From: Bacilli bacterium
Lineage (GTDB): Bacteria > Bacillota_I > Bacilli_A > RF39 > UBA660
NCBI GenBank assembly: GCA_900752905.1
Contig: CAADWX010000011.1
Location: forward strand, 132,530-196,529
Length of the DNA: 64,000 nucleotides
Direction of reading: 5' to 3'
Numbering within the stretch: position 1 is the first letter of the stretch; each line of letters starts with the position of its first letter. Below, in pieces: positions 18,125 through 28,520 of the stretch. Under the pieces are notes generated by a model, which was not told where the DNA came from, made no database searches, and was given only the letters and a program-made list of their open reading frames with translations. Position numbers and translations under genes: made by a program.

Positions 18125-19336
18125 ATGAAACAAGATATAAGTAAAATAAATAGAAGTATAAAAATTTATCCTATTTTCGCATCATTTACAGGAGATTTAA
18201 TATTTTTTGTACCAATTGATACACTTTTTTTAACATTGGTAAAAGGATTGAGTGCAAGTCAAATAACAGCAATGACAATGGTTTCATTAATAGTATGTAT
18301 AATTCTTCAAAAGGTAATATTATCTATTGTGAAAAAAATGGGTAATGTAAATTCATTAAGATTGGGTTCGACTATGTTATTAATTGCATCATTAATATTA
18401 ACCTTTGGAAAATCGTTTATTGCTATGTTATTGTATAAAACTATACATGAATTAGCGGTTATGTTTTTAAATATGGATGAAATTGTCCTAAAGAATAATT
18501 TAAAAGCATTAGACAGAAAAGATGATTATTTTAAAATCAGAAATAAATCTAAAATCATTTATGCAATTATAACTTTATTTACTGCATTAGTTGCTGGTCA
18601 AATGTTTAATATAAATAATTATTTACCAATGTATTTATCAATAATAATATATATAGTTGTATTAGGAACTTCATTTTTATATTATGAAGCAAAAGGTAAT
18701 GATGAACTAGAGATTAATAAAGGCAAGAAAAAATTAAAAATGACATCATTAATATTTTATATATTATTATCAAATGCAATATTTTATTCAATAATAAAAA
18801 TGGGACAAAATAATAGCAAATTGTTTATGCAATATGATTTTCAAAAATTTTTATCAATTGAAATGGTAACATACTACATTACAACAATAGTATTTTTATC
18901 AAGAATAGTGAGATTAGTTGGTAATGTAATATTTGGAAAATTATACATAAAAATAAAAGATAAAATGAGCGTTATTTTAACTATATGTTTGGCATTATCA
19001 TTTTTATTATTAATTACTGGACATTTTGTAGATTCAAATTTTGTCTGTAAGGTAATAATTATGTCTTTTGGCTTTTTCTTAATATTAGCAATAAGAGATT
19101 CTTTTCAAACATATATAGAAGATGTTGCACTAACTATATCTAATAAAGAAGAACAACAAGAAATTATTATTAAAATTGAAGTGTATAGAAGATTGGGAAC
19201 ATTAATATTAAGTACTATTTTTACATTAATATTATTAAAATATGAATTAATAGTAATAGAAATAATATTGTTAATATTAAGTATCATAGAAATATATATT
19301 AACAAAAAATTATGCGATAAAATTGCAACTACATAA
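18125..19336 (+). CDS. MFS-type transporter (403 residues)
   Basis: A polytopic protein with about 12 hydrophobic segments and the layout of a major facilitator. It is the first of several MFS-like proteins in the island (compare 21525 and 26795). The substrate is unknown; drug or metabolite export is typical for such small family members. It starts 17 bases after the broken Fic gene and may be read from that gene's promoter. Confidence 0.65.
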   Translation: MKQDISKINRSIKIYPIFASFTGDLIFFVPIDTLFLTLVKGLSASQITAMTMVSLIVCIILQKVILSIVKKMGNVNSLRLGSTMLLIASLILTFGKSFIAMLLYKTIHELAVMFLNMDEIVLKNNLKALDRKDDYFKIRNKSKIIYAIITLFTALVAGQMFNINNYLPMYLSIIIYIVVLGTSFLYYEAKGNDELEINKGKKKLKMTSLIFYILLSNAIFYSIIKMGQNNSKLFMQYDFQKFLSIEMVTYYITTIVFLSRIVRLVGNVIFGKLYIKIKDKMSVILTICLALSFLLLITGHFVDSNFVCKVIIMSFGFFLILAIRDSFQTYIEDVALTISNKEEQQEIIIKIEVYRRLGTLILSTIFTLILLKYELIVIEIILLILSIIEIYINKKLCDKIATT

Positions 19337-19748
19337 GTGTTTAAATTATTTATAATAACTAAAATATTAACCACCCATTCAACCACCAAAATGTGAGATT
19401 TTTATTTTAAAGGTGTAAACTTATTTAAACTTTTGTAAATTAAAACCCTTTGAAAATAAAGGGTTTGCTAATATAAAATAATTTAGAGTACGTGATATAA
19501 GTTTGCCCCCTGAAATCCCGTCTATATGGCGGGATACTTTGTTTATAAGGGATTTTTAACCATTTTGGATTTATCTAGATACCACACTAGATACCAAATA
19601 TTAGTTTTTAGATACTAAATTATATTTTAATTAAATTTTATTTAAATACTTAGATTTAAATTATCTATGGTATTTTTATTTTGATAAAGAAAATAGATAT
19701 ATTTTTAAAAATATGATAAAATTAAAGTGTAATTCATAATCAAAATAG
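19337..19748. other. Gene-free 412-base stretch with hairpins and repeats
   Basis: No supportable gene. It holds a 9-bp hairpin AAACCCTTT/AAAGGGTTT (19442-19465), the octamer CCCCCTGA (19506-19513) followed by hairpin ATCCCG/CGGGAT (19515-19535), and two copies of CTAGATACCA. The broken regulator behind it suggests this is scar sequence of a lost mobile element. Confidence 0.6.
19575..19596. repeat. Paired direct repeats CTAGATACCA
   Basis: CTAGATACCA occurs at 19575-19584 and 19587-19596, with a related TAGATACT at 19609. Spaced short direct repeats like these resemble arm-type integrase binding sites near attachment sites. A similar TAGGTACAA pair is at 40358. No integrase lies next to this one, so the reading is an inference. 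Confidence 0.35.
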
Positions 19749-20141
19749 GATATTGATGATCTATGTAAAATTGCAGAAACTTTAGATATGTCATTACAAA
19801 AACTATTGAAGGCTGCAGGTTATGATGAAATGTCTTTATATTTTCATGCTCATAAAAATAAAGATAAATATGCTGATAAGTCTAGTAAAGATTTAAAAGA
19901 ATTAATTGAACAATATAAAGAATCGAAAACTGATTTATTACAATTTGATTTTACAAAAAGAGAGAAAGCAAGAGAAGCAGGATTTATCATATTTAAGGTA
20001 GCAGAACATTTAAAATTACTTAAAGAAGGTAAAAGTGAATACACCTTAAAACAAGCAGTAGAAGAATTAAATAAAGTACAAGAATTACTTAATCCAGTTA
20101 TGGATAAATATGATTATAGTAAATTACCGAAAAGTGATTAA
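19749..20141 (+). pseudogene. XRE-type regulator remnant, N-terminus missing
   Basis: Directly behind an in-frame TAG the frame reads DIDDLCKIAETLDMSLQKLL, which is the end of a Cro/C1-type helix-turn-helix domain (the last helix before the variable region), then a 110-residue helical tail. The DNA-binding helices are gone. The fragment could still be translated from ATG 19788, and its stop overlaps an ATG of the next gene (TAATG). It is best seen as a leftover of a phage or plasmid-type repressor. Confidence 0.6.
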
Positions 20142-20164
20142 TGCAAGAAAGTAGGTATAAAAAT

Positions 20165-20692
20165 ATGAAAGTGTATATAGTAAGACATGGACAAGTTCCT
20201 CATAACACTTTAAAACAATATAATAACCAAAATGAAGATTTAACAGAAGTAGGAATAAAACAAGCAGAGAAATTAAAAGAAAAAATTAAAAATATTGATT
20301 ACGATATTATTATAAGTTCTCCACTTGTAAGAGCCATACATACAGCAGAAATAATTAATATAAATAATAAAGAAATTATAATAGATAATAGACTTGAAGA
20401 GAGAAATCCAGGAAGTTTAAGTGGACAACCTTTAGAAGTCACAAATAGGGAAGAATATTGGAATTATAATACTGAAATCCAATACGGAACATCAGAAAAC
20501 ATAAAAGATTTCGTTAAAAGGGTTTATGACTTTTTAGATGAATTAAAAATAAAAGATTATGAAAGTGTATTAATAGTAGCACATAGTGGAGTATCAAAGG
20601 CATTCAGCGGATATTTTGAGGGAATACAAGATGGAAAGTTCTTAAATAGAGGACTTAAAAATTGTGAAATAAAGGAGTACGAACTAAATTAG
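20165..20692 (+). CDS. Histidine phosphatase superfamily protein
   Basis: The 175-residue protein starts MKVYIVRHGQ with the RHG catalytic motif (R7, H8) and has SSPLVRAIHTAE and the later VLIVAHSGV with the second histidine. These residues define phosphoglycerate-mutase-like phosphatases. The substrate is unknown. An upstream in-frame ATG at 20141 overlaps the previous stop, but the family start matches ATG 20165. It begins a long one-strand run of phosphoesterase-type genes. Confidence 0.85.
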   Translation: MKVYIVRHGQVPHNTLKQYNNQNEDLTEVGIKQAEKLKEKIKNIDYDIIISSPLVRAIHTAEIININNKEIIIDNRLEERNPGSLSGQPLEVTNREEYWNYNTEIQYGTSENIKDFVKRVYDFLDELKIKDYESVLIVAHSGVSKAFSGYFEGIQDGKFLNRGLKNCEIKEYELN

Positions 20693-20704
20693 GAGGGTAG
20701 TATT

Positions 20705-21517
20705 ATGCAAAGGTTTAATTATCATATTCATACATATAGATGTGGTCATGCAGATAACAATATGTCTGATGAAGATTTTGTAAAACTTTTTGTAAAAAAA
20801 GGATTTAACAAGATAGCATTTACGGATCATTGTCCAGAAAAAGAAATAATAGATAATAGAAAAAATATGAGAATGAAATACAGCGAAAAAGATGAATATT
20901 TAAGTAGTGTAAAAGAATTAAAAGAAAAATATAAAGATATAATTGATATTGAAACAGGATTTGAAATAGAATATCTTCCTGGGCAAGAAGAAAACTTGTT
21001 AGAATTAAAAAATGAAACTGATAAAATAATTTTGGGGCAACATTTTATATATGATGAAAATAACGAGATAAAATTTTTAAGAAGAAAAAAATATACAGAT
21101 GAAGATGCTTTAAAGTATGCAGAATATATAAAAATAGCAATTGAAAAAAATATACCAGATATAATAGCACATCCTGATGTATATATGTTAAGTAGAGATA
21201 CTTATACAGAAGTAGATGAAAAGGTTGCACATATAATTTGTTCAGCAGCAGAAAAATATGGAATACCAATAGAAATTAATTTATCTCATCCTAATGAATG
21301 TATAATAGGAAAAAGAGATAATATTGTTTATCCTTGCAAAGAATTTTGGAAAGTAGCCTCAGAATATAGAAATTTAAAGGTATTATATGGAGTAGATGCT
21401 CATTGGGATTATCAAATTTTGAATTATGAAACAGCAATTGAAGTTGCTAATAAACATATAGGAATGGATATTATAAATCAATTAAATTTTTGTAATGAAG
21501 AATTAGAGGTAGAATAG
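20705..21517 (+). CDS. PHP-domain phosphoesterase (histidinol-phosphatase-like)
   Basis: A 270-residue PHP protein: YHIHTYRCGHAD at the start (H7, H9), FTDHCPE, then ETGFEIEYL, a later IAHPDVY and GVDAHW near the end. These are the metal ligands of the HisK-type PHP family, which hydrolyses histidinol phosphate and other phosphate esters. No histidine biosynthesis gene is near, so another substrate is likely. It follows the histidine phosphatase by 12 bases with an AGGAGGG site, as one operon. Confidence 0.8.
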   Translation: MQRFNYHIHTYRCGHADNNMSDEDFVKLFVKKGFNKIAFTDHCPEKEIIDNRKNMRMKYSEKDEYLSSVKELKEKYKDIIDIETGFEIEYLPGQEENLLELKNETDKIILGQHFIYDENNEIKFLRRKKYTDEDALKYAEYIKIAIEKNIPDIIAHPDVYMLSRDTYTEVDEKVAHIICSAAEKYGIPIEINLSHPNECIIGKRDNIVYPCKEFWKVASEYRNLKVLYGVDAHWDYQILNYETAIEVANKHIGMDIINQLNFCNEELEVE

Positions 21518-21524
21518 GAGAAAA

Positions 21525-22694
21525 ATGAAACAATATTTCAATAATAAAAATTATAGAATGTTATATTATGATAGTTTTTTTAAGACATTTGCTAATGGAA
21601 TATATTCAGTATTTACACCTGTTATTTTATACAAATCTGGTGTAAGTATAACAATGATTATTTTCATTTATATGATTCAATTTTTAACTATGGGGCTATT
21701 TACACCGCTTGCTGGTACGCTATCTAAAAAAATAGGATTGGCTAATACTAAACTATTAAGTTACATTTTAAAGAGTATAAGTATGTTTTTAGTTTTAAAT
21801 GTTGAGAAAAACATAATACATTATTTAGGAATTGCAATAATATATGGATTTAGCGGGGCAGCTAATAATCCACTTAATACATATATCCCAAGTAAAATTG
21901 TAAAAGAAAATTTTAGAGGAAGATTCAATTCATTTACATATATTTTAAGATGTTTTTAAAGCATAATAGGATATATATTGGCAGGAATATTTTTAATAAA
22001 AGACAATAATTTAGCAATTATAATTTTAGTAACTTTTTCATATTTGATTGCGTATTTAGCATTATTAAATTTAGATAAATCAAATTTGAGTTATGAAATA
22101 AAATCATCTTTTAAAGAAAGTTATAAATATTTATTTAATAAAAATGAAAATAAATCATTGAAGAAAGTAAGTGGGTTACGCTCTTTTATAATACTGGAAA
22201 GATTAATTGCTGTTCCATTATATTTATATATTTCAATAATGGATTTAAAAACTTTTACATCATTATATGTGATTTCAACAATTATAGAATTATTGAGTTT
22301 ATTTATTAGTGGCAATACTTTTGATAAGGACAAACAAAGAACTTTTAATATTATTTCTATAATTAAAGGTTTAATAACTGCAATATTTATATTTGCAAAA
22401 AATACATATATTTTAATGATAAATCAATCACTATATAAATTAGTTGATAATGTATATGATTCTTCATATTCAGCATTGTCACAAAGTAAAGTTGAAACAG
22501 ACAAAAAAGATACGATGTTACTTTCAATGATTCACGAAATGTGTTTATGTTTCTATGAGTTTATAGTGTTATTTATTTTAATGTTGATAAGTTTAATAAA
22601 TGTTAATTTTACTTTTAAAGTGATGTTTATAGGCTCAATAATTATTTTATTTATAACTGCAAGATTAGTGAAAAAATGGAATGTAGAAAATTAA
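21525..22694 (+). pseudogene. MFS transporter interrupted by an in-frame TAA
   Basis: The first 144 codons (to 21956) encode about four membrane segments. TAA at 21957-21959 stops the frame after ILRCF, and the same frame then continues as SIIGYILAGIFLIKDNN for 245 codons with further membrane segments and the same style. The whole is 389 sense codons, the normal MFS size. A single base change explains the break; the original codon could have been CAA. Either part alone is unlikely to work. A sequencing error is possible but less likely, because other island genes show the same fault. Confidence 0.8.
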
Positions 22695-22753
22695 ATTAAA
22701 TGATATTTAATTAGGTATGGACAAAGTAATTGTGAAATTAAGGAGTATGAATT

Positions 22754-23416
22754 ATGAAAGAAAAATTTAAAGATTTAACAATAGAAGAAAAAGAAGAAAA
22801 ATTTAATGGATTAATAAATTATGCAAATAAAATTAAAAATAAATCATTAAGAAATGTATGCATTAATATATTGAATGATTTTAAAGAAGAATTATCATGT
22901 CGTGGTGCAGGTCATGACGGAATAGAAAAATTTAAATATAATAGAACACATCAATGTTTTGATGGCGGTTTATTAGACCATTTATTAAATGTTACAAAAA
23001 TATCATATAACATAGCATTAACATACGAGAAAGATGTTGATATTGATTTAATTTTGTTCGGTGCAATCTTGCACGATTTAGGTAAAATAAAAATATTTGA
23101 TAAATATGATAAAGACAATGAAATTCATTCTAATTTGAATTATAATTATCTACTTGTCGACCATGTTTATATAGGTGAAAAAATTGTGGAAGAATATTTG
23201 TCTAAAGAAGATATTTCAGATAAATTAAAATATCAAGCCCTTCATATAATTGCAACTCATATGGATACTTTAGATAAGCATATGGCTGAGGCTTATATTG
23301 TTAGTTATGCTGATGAAATAGATGCGTATATTGAAAATATAATAAGTTACCCACGAAATTCTATAAATCCATTATTTAATACCTATTTTTATGAAAGCGA
23401 TAATAGTGATAAATAA
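22754..23416 (+). CDS. HD-domain hydrolase
   Basis: The 220-residue protein has GGLLDHLLNVTKIS and FGAILHDLGKIKIF, followed by HIIATHMDTLD and VSYADEIDAY, a complete HD metal-binding set. The layout resembles the HD domain of YhaM-type exonucleases but without the OB-fold part. The substrate is unknown. The neighbours are also phosphoesterases and acetyltransferases. Confidence 0.8.
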   Translation: MKEKFKDLTIEEKEEKFNGLINYANKIKNKSLRNVCINILNDFKEELSCRGAGHDGIEKFKYNRTHQCFDGGLLDHLLNVTKISYNIALTYEKDVDIDLILFGAILHDLGKIKIFDKYDKDNEIHSNLNYNYLLVDHVYIGEKIVEEYLSKEDISDKLKYQALHIIATHMDTLDKHMAEAYIVSYADEIDAYIENIISYPRNSINPLFNTYFYESDNSDK

Positions 23417-23452
23417 TTGTGAAATAAAGATATATGAACTGTAGGTGGTAAT

Positions 23453-24013
23453 ATGAATTTTAATTATGTTGATTTTCTATCATCCAGTGATAAAAAATCT
23501 ATAAAAAAATTGTATTATGAATCATTCGATAAAGAGGAAAGATTTCCATTTTGGTTAATAAAGAAATGTTCTAAAGAAAAGAATGTAAAGTTTAATGTAA
23601 TATATAACAAAGATAAAGTAGTTGGTTTTCAATACATTATTGAGTATGATAATATTGCTTATTTAATGTATTTTGCCATTGAAAAAAATCAAAGAAATAA
23701 TGGATATGGCTCAGAAATATTAAAAAAATTAAATAGAAGTTATAAAAATATTTTATTGTGTATTGAAAAAGCAAATGAACAAGTATCCGATATTAAGTAT
23801 AAAAGAAAACAATTTTATTTAATAAATGGATTTGTTGGTACTAATAAGTACATTGTTGATAATAATGTTGAATATGAATTATTGAGTAATAATAGTAATT
23901 TAAATATAACTAAAGAAATATTAGAAAAAAGATATACAATGATGACAAGTTCCAAAATATTAAGATTTATAATAAGTAAAATCTTTAATGTTTATAATAT
24001 TAAATTGAAGTAG
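23453..24013 (+). CDS. GNAT family N-acetyltransferase
   Basis: The 186-residue protein has the acetyl-CoA binding segment EKNQRNNGYGSEILKKL, a fair RxxGxG/A loop, preceded by the beta strand IAYLMYFAIE. A basic C-terminal tail of about 45 residues extends past the usual GNAT end. The acceptor is unknown; a small molecule is likely given the transporters around it. Confidence 0.72.
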   Translation: MNFNYVDFLSSSDKKSIKKLYYESFDKEERFPFWLIKKCSKEKNVKFNVIYNKDKVVGFQYIIEYDNIAYLMYFAIEKNQRNNGYGSEILKKLNRSYKNILLCIEKANEQVSDIKYKRKQFYLINGFVGTNKYIVDNNVEYELLSNNSNLNITKEILEKRYTMMTSSKILRFIISKIFNVYNIKLK

Positions 24014-24021
24014 GTGAATTT

Positions 24022-24654
24022 ATGAATAAAGTATTTTTATATTTATATCCAATTGAAGAGTACACTAAAGTGTTCGATTTAGGGAATGAATATTATGATG
24101 AAATTGGTGTTAGAAGACCTTTAGATGTCTTAAATCAAGCAATTCAAAAAAGATATAGAGATAATGGGTATCAAATTGTATATGCAATTTATCCAGATAA
24201 AGAGATTTATGGTATATTACCACAGTCAAATGATAAAATAGTATATACTGACATTACATTTGCTAAGGCAAGTGGATATAACCAAGATGGAAGTGAAAAA
24301 ACGATTGATGATGTTGTATATCCAAACGAACAATATATTTTAGAACAATTAGGAAATGTAGATGAGTTAGTAATTGGTGGATATCATTTTCAAGATTGTT
24401 GTAAACGAGTTGGAGAAGTAGCATTAGCAAATGGTGTAAACACAATAATAGATTTAGATATGACAGATTTATTTTTTAATTTATATAGACAAGAAGAATA
24501 TTTTAATATAGATTCATATGATCCAGCTAGATTTAAAGAATATATGATGAATAAAATGAGTAGATATGGAGATGAATTTTCTGAAAGATTGTTTAATAGA
24601 AATTATCAAAGTAAAGCATATGGTTTTGGGAAATTTAATAAAAAACAAAAATAG
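24022..24654 (+). CDS. Unknown protein, 210 residues
   Basis: I do not recognise the family. The central LVIGGYHFQDCCKRVGEVAL block looks a little like the cysteine segment of isochorismatase-type hydrolases, but the other catalytic residues of that family are not obvious. The protein is soluble, rich in aromatic residues and has no signal peptide. It starts 8 bases after the acetyltransferase stop behind AGGTGAATTT, so it belongs to the same operon. Confidence 0.6.
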   Translation: MNKVFLYLYPIEEYTKVFDLGNEYYDEIGVRRPLDVLNQAIQKRYRDNGYQIVYAIYPDKEIYGILPQSNDKIVYTDITFAKASGYNQDGSEKTIDDVVYPNEQYILEQLGNVDELVIGGYHFQDCCKRVGEVALANGVNTIIDLDMTDLFFNLYRQEEYFNIDSYDPARFKEYMMNKMSRYGDEFSERLFNRNYQSKAYGFGKFNKKQK

Positions 24655-24737
24655 AATATTTATAGATAAGTGTAGCGAATAATTTTTGAAAATTTAAATT
24701 ATAGTGTATAATAAATACCAATCAGGGTGGTGAGTTT

Positions 24738-25466
24738 ATGAGTGGTTTAAAAATATTATTAAATGATATAAATAACATATATCAATTATCATACTGTATA
24801 ATATATTATAAAAATTTAGAACAAAATGATAAAATAGAAGAGTGTAATAATAAAATCCAAAATATTTATAATAAATACAATATTAATAATATAAATGAAT
24901 TAATATTGATAATTGGAGAATTTGTAAAAAATATTGAAATAATAAAAGATGCAGAATTAGTAAGATTATTGATATTTGTGATTTTAGATTCTAAAAAAAG
25001 AAAAGTATTAGATTATAATGATGAAATATTAAAAAATATTTATAAGTATATTATAGAAAATGGATTATATGATCCAAATTGGAATATTGGAACATCAAGT
25101 GAACCATTATTTGCAATGCTACCTAATTCAAGTGATTTATATAGCGTAAATATGCTTGTATTTAATAATGAATTAATTGACTGGAATATACTTAACAATG
25201 GTACTGATGCTTTTATCTCTTTTGTATATGGTTATTTAAATTCAAGTTCAGATGTTGAACAATCATATTATTTAGAAATAATCAATAGTGCTATTAATAG
25301 GGTTGATTTTGATAGTACTAAAAGATATAAATCCAGTCAAAAAAAAGTTTGTTATGAAACAATGTCTATTAATGAAAGTTTAGAAAAACTTTATAATAAC
25401 CATCCATCGATTACCTCTATTTTAAATTTGGTAGCACAAAAGGTTAAAACAAAAAATATAATTTGA
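24738..25466 (+). CDS. Unknown protein, 242 residues
   Basis: A soluble, probably helical protein with no motif that I recognise. A TATAAT box is about 30 bases upstream (24706-24711), and GGGTGGTGA serves as ribosome site. The 71-base gap and new promoter suggest it starts a separate transcript. No membrane segment or signal peptide is seen. Confidence 0.6.
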   Translation: MSGLKILLNDINNIYQLSYCIIYYKNLEQNDKIEECNNKIQNIYNKYNINNINELILIIGEFVKNIEIIKDAELVRLLIFVILDSKKRKVLDYNDEILKNIYKYIIENGLYDPNWNIGTSSEPLFAMLPNSSDLYSVNMLVFNNELIDWNILNNGTDAFISFVYGYLNSSSDVEQSYYLEIINSAINRVDFDSTKRYKSSQKKVCYETMSINESLEKLYNNHPSITSILNLVAQKVKTKNII

Positions 25467-25536
25467 TACTAATACTTATCATTTTAGTGTTAAATTTAGA
25501 AAATACATTTACTTTTAAATAAAAAAATATAAAATA

Positions 25537-25722
25537 TTGAAATATCAGATTGATAACCAATTAGAGAAAGATTATATATGCAATAAATGTCATAAAATGG
25601 GAATTTTTAATATAGAAATTAATTGGTCAGAAAAGGATAAAAATAAGAGTATTATTAACATAAGTAGGTTAAAAAATAATCAAGGTATAGGAATATACCT
25701 TTTTTTCATGTATAATAAATAA
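25537..25722 (+). pseudogene. Possible gene fragment with a Cys pair
   Basis: A 61-codon frame starting at TTG contains YICNKCHKMGIF, a CxxC pair that could be half of a zinc ribbon. It has no convincing ribosome site and its last codons run through a terminator hairpin. It may be a remnant or chance frame; I give it low weight. Confidence 0.25.
25682..25708 (+). terminator. Terminator before the HAD-GNAT gene
   Basis: The stem AAGGTAT/ATACCTT with a short loop is followed by seven T. The stem sequence equals that of the tRNA-Leu terminator at 3594. Confidence 0.75.
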
Positions 25723-25733
25723 AGGTGGTAGTA

Positions 25734-26792
25734 ATGAGAATAGGAATAGATATAGATGATACTATGACTAACATAAAAGATAAACTCACAAATGCTGCAA
25801 TACAGTATGCTAAAAGTTTAAATAAAGATGTACAAAATATAGATTATAATATTGTTGATATATATAACAATGGAAATATTTATCAAAAATTATTTAATTT
25901 TAATTATGAAGAATTAAAGTATTTTTTAGGAACAATACAAGAAGAAATAACTGATAATGCTTTTCCAAGAGAAAATTGTGTTGAAGTAATAAATAAGTTA
26001 CATAATGATGGTAATGAAATATATATAATTACTGCAAGAGATAAAGAATTTCATGAAGATCCATATTTACAAAGTAAGGAATGGCTTGAAAAAAATTCAA
26101 TTTACTATGATAAATTAATTGTTAATGCCAGAGATAAAGGACAAGCATGTATAGAAAATAATATTGACTTATTAATTGATGATAGTATAAGTAATTGCTT
26201 AAATGTTGATAATTTGGGAATTGATACTATAATTATTGGAAATAAAAATGATAGAGGAATAAAAAACATTAATAATTGGCAAGAAATATATGAATATATA
26301 GAAAATCATAATATAATTAAGATTATTCAATATCAAGAAAAATATAAAGATGAAATATGTTCATTTATTAATGAATGTATGCATAACTTTATAGGTAGAC
26401 CTTATAAAGAAAGATTAGATGTATCTAATATAGAAGAATATTACATAAAAAATAATGGTAATTTTTGGTTATCAATAGATGTAAAGAGTGATAAAATAGT
26501 TGGAAGTATTGCTATTGAAAATAGAGATAAATATGGAATACTAAAAAGATTTTATGTGGATAAAGAATTTCAAAAACTAGGAATAGGTAATCGTCTTTAT
26601 AAAACATTTTATAATTATGTAAAAGAGAAAACTAACATAGAAGAAATAGATCTTGCTTGTGGCAAAATTTTAAAAGAAGCACATAAATTTTATATTAAAA
26701 ATAATTTTGAACAAGTTGAAAGTTTACCTATAAGTATGCATTATGCAGACGATGATGATTTTTTTGTAAAAAAAGTAGATAGAGGAGAATAG
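25734..26792 (+). CDS. HAD hydrolase fused to a GNAT acetyltransferase
   Basis: The 352-residue protein has two domains. Residues 1 to about 190 are a HAD phosphatase of the 5'(3')-deoxyribonucleotidase type: GIDIDDTMTN (nucleophile D6, D8), ITARD and LLIDDS. Residues about 200-350 are a GNAT domain with LKRFYVDKEFQKLGIGNRLY. A single chain with both activities suggests that a small molecule is dephosphorylated and acetylated, or that one domain senses. I use ATG 25734 behind AAAGGTGGT. A TATAAT box (25713-25718) follows the preceding terminator. Confidence 0.82.
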   Translation: MRIGIDIDDTMTNIKDKLTNAAIQYAKSLNKDVQNIDYNIVDIYNNGNIYQKLFNFNYEELKYFLGTIQEEITDNAFPRENCVEVINKLHNDGNEIYIITARDKEFHEDPYLQSKEWLEKNSIYYDKLIVNARDKGQACIENNIDLLIDDSISNCLNVDNLGIDTIIIGNKNDRGIKNINNWQEIYEYIENHNIIKIIQYQEKYKDEICSFINECMHNFIGRPYKERLDVSNIEEYYIKNNGNFWLSIDVKSDKIVGSIAIENRDKYGILKRFYVDKEFQKLGIGNRLYKTFYNYVKEKTNIEEIDLACGKILKEAHKFYIKNNFEQVESLPISMHYADDDDFFVKKVDRGE

Positions 26793-26794
26793 CA

Positions 26795-27991
26795 GTGGTG
26801 GTTAAAAAAGTTTTCAACAAAAATGAAAATAAAATATTATTAATGTTAGCTTTTTTTAGTATTTCTATTGGACTTTGGAATAATTTTAGGCAATTATGGT
26901 TAGAAGATAACTCATTTTCTGTTTCAAATATTAGTAATATCATAAGCCTAGGTACATTGATAAGTGTAATAGCAATAGCATTAATTGGAAAATATGTAAA
27001 ATTAAATAAACTAAAAAACACATTATCAATTGTTCTTATTTTAAAATTTGTTAATATGTTGTTCTTATATATTTTAAATAATTCAAATTTATTATTGCTA
27101 ATCAATATCTTGATAATAATTGATATTGTCACAGAATACATAACCATAACAAGTATTTATCCGTTAATAACAACACTTACTAAAAATGGTACTATATATA
27201 GCAAGAGAAGATTAACAGAATATTTGTTTAGGGACATCGGAATATTATTTGGTGGTATTTTTATTGGAAAGACTATTTCTGGAATTTTAATTAATTATAA
27301 TGTTTGTTTAATAATTTCAAATATATTTCTATTAATTTCTATTTTTATAATAATGACAATGAGAATAGATACAAGTAATGAAATAAGCAAAGACAAAACT
27401 TCTTGTTTAAAAATTGTATTAAAAAGTAAAATTATGTATTTATATTTAATATATACATTGATTGGTACTATTGCTATGTCAACTGCATTGGGTTTAAAAA
27501 TGTTAACATTAACAAATTATTTTAATTTTAGTGATAATATGGCAACAGTATATTTATTAGTAATTGGATTATTAGCAGATGTATTTGGAATAATTGCTTT
27601 AAAATATCTAACACCAAAAAATGATTACCTAACGATAACATTAAAATTTGGTATAAGGTTTTTAGGATATATTTTAGCCTTCTTTTCTAATAATTTATTT
27701 ATTATTATAATAGCAATATCTTGGTCAATTTTTATATCTACAGCATATGAAAATATTTGTGATGCGGTATATATAAATAGACTTGAAAATAGATATCAAT
27801 TAAGTTTTTCAAATATGTGTCATATTATAAGATTTTTAGGAGAATCAATAGGGGTGTTTCTTTGTGGAATAATGTATGAAATAGGATTAAAATATATGTT
27901 TGGATTGTCAGCATTGTTTATGGTGTTTCAAATTAGTATAGCCTATTATTTAATAAGTTTAAGAAAGAAAGAGGCTGTTATCAATGAGTAG
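26795..27991 (+). CDS. MFS-type transporter (398 residues)
   Basis: A protein of about 12 hydrophobic segments in the same style as the MFS proteins at 18125 and 21525. It probably starts with GTG 26795, 7 bases after AGGAG and 2 bases after the HAD-GNAT stop, so the two are coupled. Its end overlaps the next gene. Export of a product of the neighbouring enzymes is a reasonable guess. Confidence 0.68.
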   Translation: MVVKKVFNKNENKILLMLAFFSISIGLWNNFRQLWLEDNSFSVSNISNIISLGTLISVIAIALIGKYVKLNKLKNTLSIVLILKFVNMLFLYILNNSNLLLLINILIIIDIVTEYITITSIYPLITTLTKNGTIYSKRRLTEYLFRDIGILFGGIFIGKTISGILINYNVCLIISNIFLLISIFIIMTMRIDTSNEISKDKTSCLKIVLKSKIMYLYLIYTLIGTIAMSTALGLKMLTLTNYFNFSDNMATVYLLVIGLLADVFGIIALKYLTPKNDYLTITLKFGIRFLGYILAFFSNNLFIIIIAISWSIFISTAYENICDAVYINRLENRYQLSFSNMCHIIRFLGESIGVFLCGIMYEIGLKYMFGLSALFMVFQISIAYYLISLRKKEAVINE

Positions 27992-28514
27992 AATTACCTT
28001 AATAACAAAATTCAAAGAAAAAGAACTAAATAATCAACTAAAGAATATTCATTATCATATGTGTAAAGTACCTTATGGTATTAATGATGAATTGAGAAAT
28101 GAAATTGATAATTTGCCATATCATTTTACAATATTTGCTACTGATAAACAAAATGAAAGTAAGTTATTAAATATTGCTAGTGATATAAAAATGAATAAAA
28201 TAAAATTAAAAATTAACGATATAAGAATAATGAATGAGCGAAATAATAGTTTTGTATTATACTTTTCCATAGAAGAAAATAAAGATATAAAAGAATTACA
28301 GAAAAAATTCTTTTAACAAATTCCTGGAGAGAATTATGATCCAGATAAATTTACTTTTCATATGACATTACATATTGATAAAGATGAAAAATTAGTTAAT
28401 AAAATAAAAGAAGAGATAGAATTTAATTTTAAGTCATTTAGACTTGTATTTGATGAATTAGCTTTATATGACTATCCTGGAGATATGATTAAAGAAATTA
28501 GTATAAAGGAGTAA
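27984..28514 (+). pseudogene. 2H phosphoesterase-like gene interrupted by an in-frame TAA
   Basis: The frame contains two HxT-type motifs of the 2H (2'-5' RNA ligase-like) fold: YHFTIFA before, and FTFHMTLHID after, a TAA at 28314-28316. The stop follows KKFF, and the same frame continues QIPGENYDPDKFTFHMTLH to a natural end at 28514, for 175 sense codons in all, the usual family size. One base change broke the gene; the original codon could have been CAA. It overlaps the MFS stop by 8 bases. Confidence 0.75.
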
Positions 28515-28520
28515 AATAAT

